Source of the DNA: Puccinia triticina
Taxonomy: Eukaryota; Basidiomycota; Pucciniomycetes; Pucciniales; Pucciniaceae
NCBI RefSeq assembly: GCF_026914185.1
Contig: NC_070566.1
Location: 5,890,001-5,954,000 of the forward strand
Direction: 5' to 3'
DNA length: 64,000 nucleotides
Part shown: piece by piece, positions 11,941-22,110 of the stretch
Numbering within the stretch: the stretch's first letter is position 1
How the letters are laid out: each line of letters opens with the position of its first letter
Position numbers and translations under genes: made by a program
Notes under the pieces: generated by a model
The model's database searches: none
What the model was told of the DNA's origin: nothing
Seen by the model: only the letters and a program-made list of their open reading frames with translations

Positions 11941-12448
11941 AAGGCCGGGAGGAACCGAGGGGGTTCTCTAGGAGTTATGCTGCGCGGAAGCGGCAGATGT
12001 GATATTGCAGTGCGCGGTGCGCTGCTACATTTTCGATGCTCTAGTGCATCTAGGGGATCCTAGAAGTCCGGGAAGGGCTTCCTGAGATCCCCGTGTACGG
12101 GTTGTGGAGAGGGGGAGGTAACAAGAAGTAGTCATGTTACTCCGTCTCTCTTCCATCTCTGCCTCCCTAGCCTGTCCGCGAGGGCTTGAGCCTCAGGGGT
12201 AGTGAAGCCTAGCCCACCGGAGAGAAAAGGGAGAGAGAGGAAGAGCAGACGGAGAGAGCCTCCTCTCTGGAGCAGCACACACGGGTGTGTGTCGGCAAGG
12301 GTGTAAGACCCATTTCTCTAGGTGAGGAGACCTAGAGCCGAACCCATGCCTGCTGCGGCCCGTGCTGGGTGGATACTTCCCTGAGGGGATCAATTGGTGG
12401 ATTCATTGCAAGATGGAGTCTCGAGTGATGGGGAGGGCATAGGGCTAG

Positions 12449-13525
12449 CTATCTCTCCCAGTATCCGGCCAGTTCCTTCAATGCCTTGGAGGCTTCAGCC
12501 ACTTCTGTTTTTGAGTAATCTCTAATGTAGAGTCGGTAGCATTCCGATTTCCATCGTCCCAACTTGCAGATGTCCTCCTTTGGGACCCCGAAGGCGTTTC
12601 TGAGGGAGGCGCCTCCTACTCGAAAGGAATGTCCGGAGACCCCATGGACGCCTAGATCCTTCCATGTCTGAGATAGGAAGACGCAAACCGCCCTCTTGGT
12701 TAGGTGAGTCCTGGTGCCATCGTGACCATTGTAGCCGAAAAGGGAAGTATCCGAGTGGGGCAACGCGTTTGCCATCCTGCGTCGTACCACCGCTACCGGG
12801 CAGAGCATGTTGTTGAGACTTCGCAGAGATATAAGCTGGATCTCTCCCGGGGCGGCCGTCTTTGCTCCTTTCAGCGACAAAGTGGCTGTTTCGGCGCCGT
12901 CTGCTTTCCCGAAAGATACATCCAATGTGCGCAATTCAGCTGTCTTGTCCAGTGCTCCGGTGCTCTCGCGATATGTGACCTCCGATAGTCTTGCCATTCC
13001 CCAGAATGCGACGATAGCTAGATCTAGGATTGCCTTTTGAAGCTCCGATCTTCCTGCCAAAGCGTTTGCTAGTCGGATTAGGTGTGGGATTCTGATAGCT
13101 CCTTTCTTCTCCCTAGGGGGGGTGGTCACATCTACATATGTCGAAGACCTCAAGAGGATAGCAACGGTGGCTCGGGTGTCCTTGGGGTATGGCTCCCTGT
13201 GATATAGGTGCCAAGCTAGGAGGCCGGATAAGTATTTCGCTAGCGTGTTCGCGGCTACGTCGTGTTCCGTGGGGGCATCTGCTACTCTTCCCGCCCAGTA
13301 GCAAAATTCATAGATATCGTTAGGGCCAAGTGGTAGATGGAAAGGGATCCTGTTGGTTGCTTGAGCGAATTTAATGTACTTTTTAACAGCGGTATTATAT
13401 GAGAGGAGTGTGTTCCAACGGTAGCTTCTGAGGAAGTGTTTCTCCCAGTCTGAGGGAGCCTTGGCGGAGCAAGAGCCGTCTCTGACGAAATAAGAGATCT
13501 TCTCTAGCTCTAAGCGTTGCGGCAT
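12449..13525 (-). CDS. Tyrosine recombinase of the YR retroelement
   Basis: An uninterrupted 358-residue frame. Family motifs: the first catalytic arginine in GMARLSEV (about residue 179), a lysine-bearing beta-hairpin segment (LSLKGAKT, about 217-223), the H-x-x-R box GHSFRVGGAS (H299, R302), a tryptophan in the second His/Trp position (GRWKSECY, W325) and candidate nucleophile tyrosine in LYIRDY (Y333 or Y337). In this class the enzyme integrates a circular cDNA by strand exchange, replacing a DDE integrase. It is the last gene of the element; the RT gene ends 128 bp upstream. No stop or frameshift seen. Confidence 0.88.
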   Translation of the reverse strand: MPQRLELEKISYFVRDGSCSAKAPSDWEKHFLRSYRWNTLLSYNTAVKKYIKFAQATNRIPFHLPLGPNDIYEFCYWAGRVADAPTEHDVAANTLAKYLSGLLAWHLYHREPYPKDTRATVAILLRSSTYVDVTTPPREKKGAIRIPHLIRLANALAGRSELQKAILDLAIVAFWGMARLSEVTYRESTGALDKTAELRTLDVSFGKADGAETATLSLKGAKTAAPGEIQLISLRSLNNMLCPVAVVRRRMANALPHSDTSLFGYNGHDGTRTHLTKRAVCVFLSQTWKDLGVHGVSGHSFRVGGASLRNAFGVPKEDICKLGRWKSECYRLYIRDYSKTEVAEASKALKELAGYWER

Positions 13526-13652
13526 CTCACAACAAGAGTAGTGTGGGGGACGCTCCTCTCTGGGTAGATGGAGCTTAAGCCACCTTGAAGGGCAGGTGGG
13601 GCATTGTCTTTTATCTTTTATCTCTATTTCCTTATCATGCCCGTAAGGGGTT

Positions 13653-15335
13653 TCAGAAATCCTGATACATGCGTGAGACTAAATCGTCAGGAAGAACTAT
13701 TGCTAACATGTGTTTTGGCTCACGTCCGGACCTATCTCCGCGCGACAATGCGTCGGCCACGTTCTCTTTAGAGCATACCCTCTTGGCTACTAAGTCTAAT
13801 TCCATATCTATTAACAGCTCCTGTATCTTTTTCCATTCCTCATTGACACATACGTGTTTCGATTTCCGCCGCGTGATGACGCCTTCCGTCGTTGTGTTAT
13901 CGGTCCAGGCGATGAGGGTCTTCCCAAGGCGGATATTGAGCTGTTCCATTGCAATGAGGCCAAGGCGTATCGCCACCGTTTCGAGCCACGCAATGTCTTT
14001 TGGCTTTTCTGGGCCTTTCTCCCATCCTTTTAGCAGTTTAAATTGGGCCCATCGGCGACCTATTGTGACCCCTATGCCGTAGCTCGTCGATGCATCGCCC
14101 ACCCACCCAATTTCGGTCGGGTCCGGGTTGCGGATCATCCTGGTTTCCTTGTAGTTTAGCAGTGTTTTAAACCAGAACTCCATATCGATCCTTGCGCCCT
14201 TTAGGATCGGTAGTTCTTTGCTCCGTACTTTCCAGCCGTTCATCCACCCGTACAGGCCGTTCAAGTAGCAACGGAGTTGAGGTAGTATGTATGTTACGTG
14301 ATTCAGGCGGCCGGCCATTTTCTCGATGTGCTTGAAAGGAAAGACTCGGCCGGGTTCTAGGAGGTCTTTGACCTGTTGTACTCGCTGAAACTGTTTGTCT
14401 TGTGGAAGGCGTACCGTTTTTCTGGTCGCGTTCCAGATGAATCCTATGTATTTCTGTTCCTCCTGAAATGGGACGAACTTCATGACATTTGTCTTCACTC
14501 CAAGCTCGTCGGACCGAGCAACTATCTGTTCCATTTCCAGGGGCTCCGTTGCTTTCTTGACGAATAAGTTGTCGTCTACCCAGCGGAAGACGTTCACGAG
14601 CCGGAATTCGCTCAGCATTAGCAATTTCCATGCGTCCGCTAGTCGGCCAAATGAGCCGCATCCCGCCACGCCGCCAAAGGCAATCCTTGTGTCTATGAGG
14701 ATTTTGTCATCGAAGTTCCTAATCATCAGATATGGCCACTGGGATCTGGCCGTAGGGATTTGGCGGTATGCCTTTTCCCAGTCGAATATGGCTAGGAGGA
14801 ATGGTTCTTTTTGTCGTCGGAAAAATCGGGATACTGACTCAAAGTCATCCCAGGTAGTCATGTAGTCCTTCTTGTCGACAAACGAGTTCACTGATGGCGT
14901 ATCTGGGTCACTCCTTGGGAAAGAGAGGTCATTGATAGGCCTTACTGAGCCATCCCCGTTCACCACGGCGCCTAACGGGTTCGTCCTAAAGAAACCAAAT
15001 TTCTTGTGGACCTGTTCCAGTGTGTACGGCCCGAACATTCGTCCTGCCTCTATTTCCTTTGTAATTGAATCTTCTATCTTTTCTTTTGCCCGGAGTGCTG
15101 ATTGGTGATTGGGTGGAGCAAAGAAAGGGACTTGCATCAGGTGGTCGTGTGCCGGGATCCCTTGGTCGAAACCTTCACGGAAGCCATCTATGACGTCTTG
15201 GTATTCTTCTAGGAGGCCGGCTCTTTTTAGGCTCCTCTCCCATTCCTCAACGTTCATCTCACACTTAATCTCGGATGGCCACCGCGGCTCCGGGCCAGCG
15301 CTCACATGGTTTTCCTCACCGGGCTCTTGGTCCAT
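13653..15335 (-). CDS. Reverse transcriptase-RNase H of the YR retroelement
   Basis: An uninterrupted 560-residue frame. RT motifs: FDWEKAYRQI with catalytic Asp about 185, RIAFGGVAGCGSFGR (fingers/palm), and FRWVDDNLFV with Asp 254-255 (VDD instead of the commoner YxDD, as in DIRS-type RTs). RNase H follows from about 410: GWVGDAS (D414), AWLETVAIR (E452), AWTDNTTTEG (D479) and ENVADALSRGD. It copies the element RNA and removes the template strand. It lies between gag, ending 308 bp upstream, and the recombinase. Start ATG 15335 was chosen because it is the first in frame. Confidence 0.9.
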   Translation of the reverse strand: MDQEPGEENHVSAGPEPRWPSEIKCEMNVEEWERSLKRAGLLEEYQDVIDGFREGFDQGIPAHDHLMQVPFFAPPNHQSALRAKEKIEDSITKEIEAGRMFGPYTLEQVHKKFGFFRTNPLGAVVNGDGSVRPINDLSFPRSDPDTPSVNSFVDKKDYMTTWDDFESVSRFFRRQKEPFLLAIFDWEKAYRQIPTARSQWPYLMIRNFDDKILIDTRIAFGGVAGCGSFGRLADAWKLLMLSEFRLVNVFRWVDDNLFVKKATEPLEMEQIVARSDELGVKTNVMKFVPFQEEQKYIGFIWNATRKTVRLPQDKQFQRVQQVKDLLEPGRVFPFKHIEKMAGRLNHVTYILPQLRCYLNGLYGWMNGWKVRSKELPILKGARIDMEFWFKTLLNYKETRMIRNPDPTEIGWVGDASTSYGIGVTIGRRWAQFKLLKGWEKGPEKPKDIAWLETVAIRLGLIAMEQLNIRLGKTLIAWTDNTTTEGVITRRKSKHVCVNEEWKKIQELLIDMELDLVAKRVCSKENVADALSRGDRSGREPKHMLAIVLPDDLVSRMYQDF

Positions 15336-15642
15336 CTCGTGACTGTCGCTGGTTGTTTCACAAAGCTCACAGTCAGAAATTCTGGCTTCTATTTTATTTC
15401 ACGGAAATTCCATATGCGGTTCATTTCTCAGAGATAGGGAAAAGGAGACAATTGGATCGGTTGGGAGGGGCCCTTAAATGGGGAGGGATCTTAACAATTA
15501 GGTTGGGGGATAGGAGTGAAACTAGAAGGAAAAAGGGGGTGAGGGGAAAGAGGGGGGAGGTGGGGAGCAAGCGGGGATGCGCTCAGGAAGGGGAGGAAGA
15601 TGAAAAGAAAATAGGGGGGGGGGGTTCCTTGTGCGGTCGTAT

Positions 15643-17167
15643 TCACCTGTACTTGGCGAGTTGTCCATCGCCTGGCTGTCCTGCATTCCGGATGCTTCTC
15701 GGATCAATGTAGTTCGGATCAAACTGATTGCCCTTGTAGCCTCCCTTAGCTGGCCTTGTCGGGACCTGGGATCCTGCGGGGGCTGTTGGGGGTTTTGGAG
15801 GTAGGTTCGCCTTCCCTCTGTCTGAGTTCTGGTTAGCGACCTGTTTAGGCGGAGCCGGGGCTGCTGGGACTGGTTTCGCTCCTGTATGCACATCCCACTT
15901 GCACCTCGGTCCTCCTATGGCGTACGGGTTGCACCTCACCCCGATCTCATCGAAATCTTTCGCCTCACCGTATGCGTCGTCTGCGGTATCTTGCTTGAAT
16001 ATCGAGATGTCGGAAAATGACTCTTCTCCGCCGCTTTCTGGTTGAAAAGCAAACGCGTTGTTCCTGATCCGAATGTTGTATTGGAGTCCAACCATGAAGC
16101 CGTGTCTCTTCATCAGCCTGTCGCAGTGGCTCTTGTGGATGAGGAGCCACTCCGCTAGGGTCTTGTACTTGTACTTGATGCCTAGTGTTTCGCGGGCGCA
16201 GGCGTGGTTGAGTGTCCAGTCGATGAAGGTTTGTCGCCATTCGTCTGGGACCGGAAACCCGTGGTAGCGGAGTCCTTTCTCTGCTGCCGTCTCGTCCGTT
16301 TTTGGTCTGTTTAGTGACTGGTAGACCAGGGCCTTCTCTTGCCATTCCTTATTGAAAATGGTGAAGGGGAGAGGGCCCTTCAGCTCGAGTATCAGTTTAT
16401 GGAAGTAGGGGGTGAATCCCCCGTCGTCGTGGCTGTTGGAGACGCCCCAGACGAACTTCGTGGTGCCGACCTGAGTATCTGATCGCTCCTCTGCCGGTCG
16501 CTTCAATGGGATTAGCTGGAGTCCGTCTTGGGCTTTTGGGCGCTCTATGACTCCCGTCGCTGTTCTTTCTCTTCCTCCCGTAGCCTTCGTCCTCTCCGCC
16601 AACTTGTCCCACATCCCTAACAATCGGTCGGCCTTTCCTTTGTCGCCCTCCTCTTGTGCCTTGAGCGCTTTCTCGAGAATCATGTCCGCGGCTCTCTCTT
16701 TTGCCACCCTTGGATCTTCTTGGAGTTCGATAATGGCGCCATCGTCTTCTTCCTCTCTTCCTGCGTCCTCGATCGCTGTTTTTTTTTTTTGGTTCCTCTT
16801 CGTATTTCCGGGTCTTGGGGATGAAATTTAGCTTACTGTGTGTCGCTCCCAAGGCTCTTGCCATTTCTGGGTCTTGTTGGCCGAGCTCGGTGGCTGTTTC
16901 AACGACTTCGCGGCTTGGAGTTTCTTTAGCTTTCTTCGGCTGTTTGACTGTGGCCTTCTTTGGGGCTGTGGTCTTTGCCGCTCTTGGGGGGTTTGTTTTG
17001 GGGGCTGGGGCGCTCTGAGCTGCTGGTGCCTGGGTGGTTGGGATGCTGGGGTCTGGTTGAATATCGTCTGGAGGAGTGGGGTTTGAGGGGGCATGTTGTG
17101 TGGTATCTACTGCTAATTCTGTCGATGCTTTGAGTTGGTTGCTGGTTTCTGCTATGGGATTAGACAT
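15643..17167 (-). CDS. Gag-like protein of the YR retroelement, with a homopolymer frameshift
   Basis: The N-terminal frame starts at ATG 17167: a Pro/Ala/Thr/Lys-rich low-complexity region. At a run of 13 A (minus strand, about 16789-16801) the coding signal moves to another frame, which continues to 15643 (AADMILEKALKAQEEGDKGK, a folded block around HGFPVPDEWRQTFIDWT, and a Pro/Lys-rich tail). Together about 500 residues. No zinc knuckle was found. First gene of the element, so probably the structural protein (inference from position). The shift could be slippage-based expression, an indel in the copy or a sequencing error in the homopolymer. Confidence 0.65.
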
Positions 17168-17542
17168 TGTATGGGGTTTTTATTGACGGAAGGTTTGTGG
17201 GATCAGAGTGTGGGATTTACGGTTGGGATTTACGGAAAGAAAGAAGGGGGAAATTCAAGGTTTAGTGTCGTCGTTGGCTGCAGTTTGAATTGTATCCCTC
17301 TATTATTTGAAAAGAAAATAGTACGGTTCTTGAGTCTTTGCAGACTGGGTAAGCTGTACTAAGGGATCAAGAAAGTGAGGGAGATAGGGGAGGGTGCCGG
17401 ACAGAAGGGCGAGTTCGCAGGGGGGAAGAGACCGTCTCCAAATGTCTAGCGGGCAGGTCTCTCTTTCGGTTCCTCCCTATACTCGCCAGGGCGTCGCTCC
17501 GCCTCTGAAGAGGCGTGACCCCAGTATCATCTCAGATCCTTA

Positions 17543-17906
17543 GAGCATCCGCATCGGTGCGGGTGTAACTCGAGGAGTAACAGATCTGCTTACTCCCGGA
17601 TTAGCGCTAATCCCGGCCGGCAGCCGCATCGGTGCGGGATAAAAAGCTGTGTAAGTATGTGGTATGCACCTACAGCTTATGTAAGCTGTGTTTGGTGCAT
17701 ACTTTTGGGTGGGGAGGAGTGTCTGCATGCATGTGAATATGCATGCAGCGCTTACTCCCAGGATTAGCGAGGAGTAACTTTACTCCCGCTTACTCCAAAT
17801 CGTACTCCCGGGAGGAGTTTAGTCCGATTAAATCGGACCCGATGCGGTTGCCGAGGAGGATTAGTTACGCTAATCCTCCCTTAATCCGCAACCGATGCGG
17901 ATGCTC
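17543..17906. mobile_element. PIF/Harbinger-like MITE, 364 bp
   Basis: Ends GAGCATCCGCATCGGTGCGG and, inverted, GAGCATCCGCATCGGTTGCGG, with a TTA duplication at 17540-17542 and 17907-17909. The TIR and 3-bp TTA target fit Tourist-type (PIF/Harbinger) elements. The interior repeats GATGCGG-like and GGAGTAAG-like motifs. No coding content. It sits exactly at the left edge of the GC-rich island. Confidence 0.8.
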
Positions 17907-18698
17907 TTACAGGGTACCCTGCCCTTGAGTTACGGGGACGGGTCCCTGTCGCGCTGGCTCGTATGGGGTAGACGGCCCCGTGGACCAATCCCACCTCCCG
18001 TTACACTCCCGGTAAAAGAACAGCCTTCGCGACGCGCGCGCCGAGGCAAGCGGCCCGAGCCGCACACATCCCCGGCCGCGTTTGTCCCTCCCGACAGCCC
18101 GTCCGGTCCGCTGCGGCGTGAGTTGTACTTGCTCCGGCCCATGAGGGCCAGTCGCATCGTTGCGGCGCGGCTCGCGGGGTGTTTCTGGAGATGCTGCGCG
18201 CCCCTCTCCCCACATCTCTTGCACAACCCTCCCCGGACGCTCTTGTATTTTTTGCGCACACAATGCTCCTTCGCAGACGTCCACAAAAGCATGCGTGATT
18301 GCAAGTGGGCCGCTGCGAGCAGGACGATGAGGGTCACTGAACAGGGCTGTCCAGCCGTTCACTGCTATTCTTGGAAGGGCCTTCCCGGCATGACCACGCG
18401 CAGCGGCGGACGATCCCAGTCGCGCCCCCCGCGTCTACACACTAAAGACGGCAAGATAGCGGACGAACTCCTCCTTGCACTTCAACTAAAGCCGCACAAC
18501 AACAACAAAACAACACTACAACTAACAGGAGACACAGGAACAGGAAGAGAAGAACGATATCTGGGGAGGAACGTATACATGAAGCGGCGGCGCGCGGAGC
18601 TACAGCGGGAAAGAGGGAAGTTAAATAGTGGGGAATAGGGTAGACAGGGAATGGAGCGGGCGTAAAGAGAGCACAGGCGTTTCAGGGGCGTAAACCAA

Positions 18699-18807
18699 CC
18701 TAACAAACAGTTACACAGTTTCAACATGACAAACAGTTGGAACCTAACGAACAGTTAGAACCTAACAAACAGTTTCAACCTAACAAACAATTTCAACCTA
18801 ACAACAG
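18699..18807 (-). repeat. 18-bp tandem repeat downstream of glycerol kinase
   Basis: About six copies of a unit close to CCTAACAAACAGTTTCAA (plus strand). The array ends about 45 bp beyond the kinase stop codon, so it is probably in the 3' untranslated region of that mRNA. Confidence 0.75.
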
Positions 18808-18852
18808 GTATACCACAAAGCAAGCACGACGGGGTCGAAGGAAAACGGCCGC

Positions 18853-21358
18853 TCACCCGCGGACAGGCTTCTTTCCGAGCGGGCCGAGGACGATCGCCTC
18901 GGCGGCTTGGCGGCGGAAGACGGGCTGGCCGTGTTCGCCGAAGAAGACGTCCCGGAGACAGCCGTCCTGGAGGGTGGTATGGCAGTCGACGATCTCGACG
19001 CAGTCGTGCTCCTCCTCCTCGGGCTGCTGGTGCTCGTCGTCGTCGTCTTCGAGCCAGCCTTTGCTCCGGGTCACCCTGCATCGTCCAGCAACCAGTCAGT
19101 AAGGGAGGGAGGGGGGAGGGAGGAAGAAGGGACTGACGCGCGGTTCCATCCGCGGTATTTCTGGTCGCGCTGGGCCTTGCTGATAGACGGTCTGAACACG
19201 GTCTTGCCGGCCGAGTGGGTGGCGAACAGGGTCTCGGGGCGAGCGAGGTCCCAGCCGAAGAGTCCGATAGCGTGGCCGGCGAGCAGGGCGGCGCCTAAGG
19301 CGGTCGTCCTGTCCAACAAAGCACCAACGTCAACCGGGGAAAGGACAAGGGAAGACGGTAAGGGACACACTCTTTCATCTCCGAGCGCTCGACGACTACG
19401 CCGAGGAGGTCCGCCTGCAGCTGCAGAAGAGTGTCGCTGGCCGACATCCCGCCGTCGACCTTCAACAGCTTAAGCGGCCCCGCGGGCGCGGAGTCGTACA
19501 CGGCGAGGGACTCTCTGGTCTGCAACCTGGGGCGGGCGGGGATGGGGCGCTTGGCGGAGGGCGTCTGGGGCAGGGCAGCGCTGGAGAAGGACGAGGCGGT
19601 GGAGGAGGAGGAGGCGGAGTGGCAGTGGGAGAACCTTGCGACGGAGGCCGGCGCCGAGCTGGGCGGGCTGCCCCCGCGCGAGACCGTCGACAGGCCCTGG
19701 TCGAGCGCCATCGCGTCCAGGATGGCCTTCGTCTGGAAACACGTCGCCTCCAGCGTCGCCCGTGCGATGTGCGCCTTGGTCGTAAACCCCGTCAGCCCGA
19801 TCATCAGCCCCGTCGCACTGTCGTCCCAGCTACCCAACACCCTGCGTCAGTAAGCATGCGGGTGTCAAGGGGGGAGGGAGGGGACGTACTAGGGCGCAAA
19901 GAGGCCGCTGAAGCCGGTCACGAAGTACACCCCGCCCGTGTCGTCGACCGATGCGGCCAGTTCGCCGACCTCGGAGGCAGACGAGATCAGGCCGAGGTTG
20001 TTTTTGAGCCTGAAACAAACGGAGGACTGGGTCAGTGTGCAGCTCAGAGGGAAGGAGGTGGACAGCTGACCATTGGATGGATGAGCCGGCCACGGCGACG
20101 GCGCCTTCGAGCGCATAGGATGTGGGGCCATTGGGTCCTAAGCGGTATCCGGGCTGTGGAAAGACTTCCGTAAGCATGGGGATAGAATTTGTGGAGGAGG
20201 AGAGCTCACGGTAGTAATAAGGCCATGAGAACTGTAGACAGGCTCAGTGCCGGCATTGTAGAGCATAAAGCAGCCGGTGCCGTACGTGTTCTTGCTTTCG
20301 CCGGGCGCGAAGCACTGGTTTCCGACGAGGGAGGCCTGCTGGTCGCCGATGAGCCCGGAGACGAGCAGGCCGGGGATGTGGGCATGCGCCATGGGCACGC
20401 GGCCCAGGGGCTCGGAGTTGGACACGATGCGGGGAAGCAGGGGGAGCAGATGGCGGGGGTCGAAGCCGAAGAACTCGAGCAGGTGGGGACACCAGGCGAG
20501 GGTCTCGAGGTCCATGAGCATGGTGCGCGAGGCGTTGGTGACGTCGGTGACGTACGAGCCGCCGTTCACGCCGCCCGTGTAATGCTACAAAACGGGCCCC
20601 CAAGGTCAGTGGGGCGTTCACAGAAGATGTGTGGGGGGAAGGACGGACCCAGAGAAGGTAGGTGTCGACGGTGCCGACGAGCAGGTTGGCGGCGTCAATG
20701 GCCGCCTGGACGGCGGGCACATGGTCCACCAGCCAGCGCAGCTTGATGGCCGTGAAGTAGTTGCTGAGCGGCAGCCCGGTCTTGCTCTTGAGCTGGTCGG
20801 TGCCGGTGCCGAAGACGCTAGATTTGTTCTCGAAGGCGTGGACGAGGGCGGTGGTGCGAGCGTCGGACCAGGCGATAGCGTTGTACACTGTAACACACTG
20901 TGTCAGATGGGGGATAACAGGGGGACGGGGAAGGGAGAGGGGCGTACGGCTTTCGCCGGTGGTCTTGTCCCAGACAATCGTCGTCTCGCGTTGGTTGGTG
21001 ATGCCCATGGTCTTGAGGTCGCTGAGGGCGTGGCCGAGGGCGACGAAGCGGGCGGTGGCATGGGCGATGCAGGTGTCGATGGCGTGGACCCAGTCGCGGG
21101 GGTCCTGCTCGTGCCATCCCGGCTGGGGATAAACTGGCCACACACACACGGACATAAGCAACAGCAGGAACAGCGGAGAGGGGGGGGGACGGACTCTGCT
21201 TGTACTCCTCCTGGTGGCTGGCGACGACCTGGGCGTACTGGTCGAAGATGAAGAACCTCGCGGAGGTCGTTCCGCAGTCGATGGCGCTGTTGGGTGCTCG
21301 GTCAGTCTGTGTGTGTGCTGCAGTGTGGGTGGGGTGCTTACCCGACAAACTCAGGCAT
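18853..21358 (-). CDS. Glycerol kinase, ten exons
   Basis: ATP:glycerol 3-phosphotransferase of the FGGY family: makes glycerol 3-phosphate in the cytosol for glycerol use and lipid synthesis. Exons (descending): 21358-21342, 21286-21195, 21133-20948, 20887-20649, 20584-20210, 20153-20071, 20009-19890, 19829-19371, 19308-19138, 19075-18853. All phases agree, giving 654 residues with no internal stop. Motifs: [12 protein letters not shown] at residue 6 (usually DQGTTS), [53 protein letters not shown]. Odd: a roughly 70-residue Ser/Ala/Pro-rich insert (about 420-490) before VDGGM and an extended acidic C-terminus. Introns are 51-73 bp with GT-AG ends. Codon use is far more GC-rich than the surrounding elements. 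Confidence 0.93.
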
Positions 21359-22036
21359 GCTCTTCCTCGGGGAGTGTTTTGGGTGTCGAAGGGGTTGGGG
21401 TGTATATGTGGCAGGGGAAGGGTGAAGCAGAATAATGATATATCAGGCACAAGAATGGGGTAGATTAAGTGGGGGGAGTGAGGGGGTGGCTGTGCTGGGG
21501 GTGGCTGGGTTTTTATGTCGCTATAGGGACTCCGAGCGTGGGAGGGTGGGAGAGTGGGGCCTGATCAGGGGAGCAGCCGGGGGCCGGCCAGCGCTTAATA
21601 AGGCTGGCTGACGAGCTGGGTGTATGCTGGGTGTATGGTGTATGTATGCGGGGGAAAGAGCACGGTGTGGGGTAGACTGTACATGCTGAGCTGGCCAGGC
21701 GCATGGACCCCACGCTTCCCCAGATCCCACCAGCTATGTACATACTGACGTAAACACATACCCCTGCCTCGGCTGGGAAAGGCAGCGCTGCCAAGCGGAC
21801 CACCCCTGGCGCATCCGCACACAGACCAGCCGCGGATCCGCGCCCACCTGGCGACCGACCATCTCGCCATGACGCCCCGGAGCACGCTGCGCCAGTCCGA
21901 CGCCGACGCCGCCAGACCGTCCCAGCTACCAGATCTCGCGCTGTCTGCCAGCGAAGGCGCGCCGACACGAACGCACACCGCACGCGACCACGCCCGTCAG
22001 CCACGTCTCTCCGCCCAACCACGGGCGACGGCCTGC

Positions 22037-22110
22037 GAGAGCGACGCCGGGGCGGGCTGGGCTGATGGCCCGCGAGAGCGACGCCGGGGCGGGCTGGGCT
22101 GATGGCCCGC
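22037..22110. repeat. 37-bp tandem duplication
   Basis: GAGAGCGACGCCGGGGCGGG... at 22037-22073 is repeated exactly at 22074-22110. It lies about 0.7 kb upstream of the glycerol kinase start, in GC-rich DNA with no recognised gene. Confidence 0.85.

Larger units (their letters stand above)
11940..17530 (-). mobile_element. Tyrosine-recombinase (DIRS/Ngaro-like) retroelement
   Basis: Three genes in the same direction: gag, RT-RNase H, tyrosine recombinase, and no DDE integrase. This defines a YR retroelement. A 12-bp inverted match GGGAGGAACCGA (11947-11958) with its complement at 17466-17477 lies near the likely ends, but I could not resolve split direct repeats (Ngaro) or inverted terminal repeats (DIRS). 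Boundaries are therefore approximate. Open frames are mostly intact, so it looks younger than its neighbours. Confidence 0.8.

Noticed and set aside
17895..18638. 247-residue plus-strand frame next to glycerol kinase
   Set aside because: Overlaps a long minus-strand frame and has no recognisable motif; its 3' part could be an exon, but I cannot support it.
19071..19137. Glycerol kinase ending at the TGA at 19071-19073 without the last exon
   Set aside because: That reading retains a GT-AG intron; splicing 19138 to 19075 keeps phase and joins the conserved WNRAV...RSKGW end.
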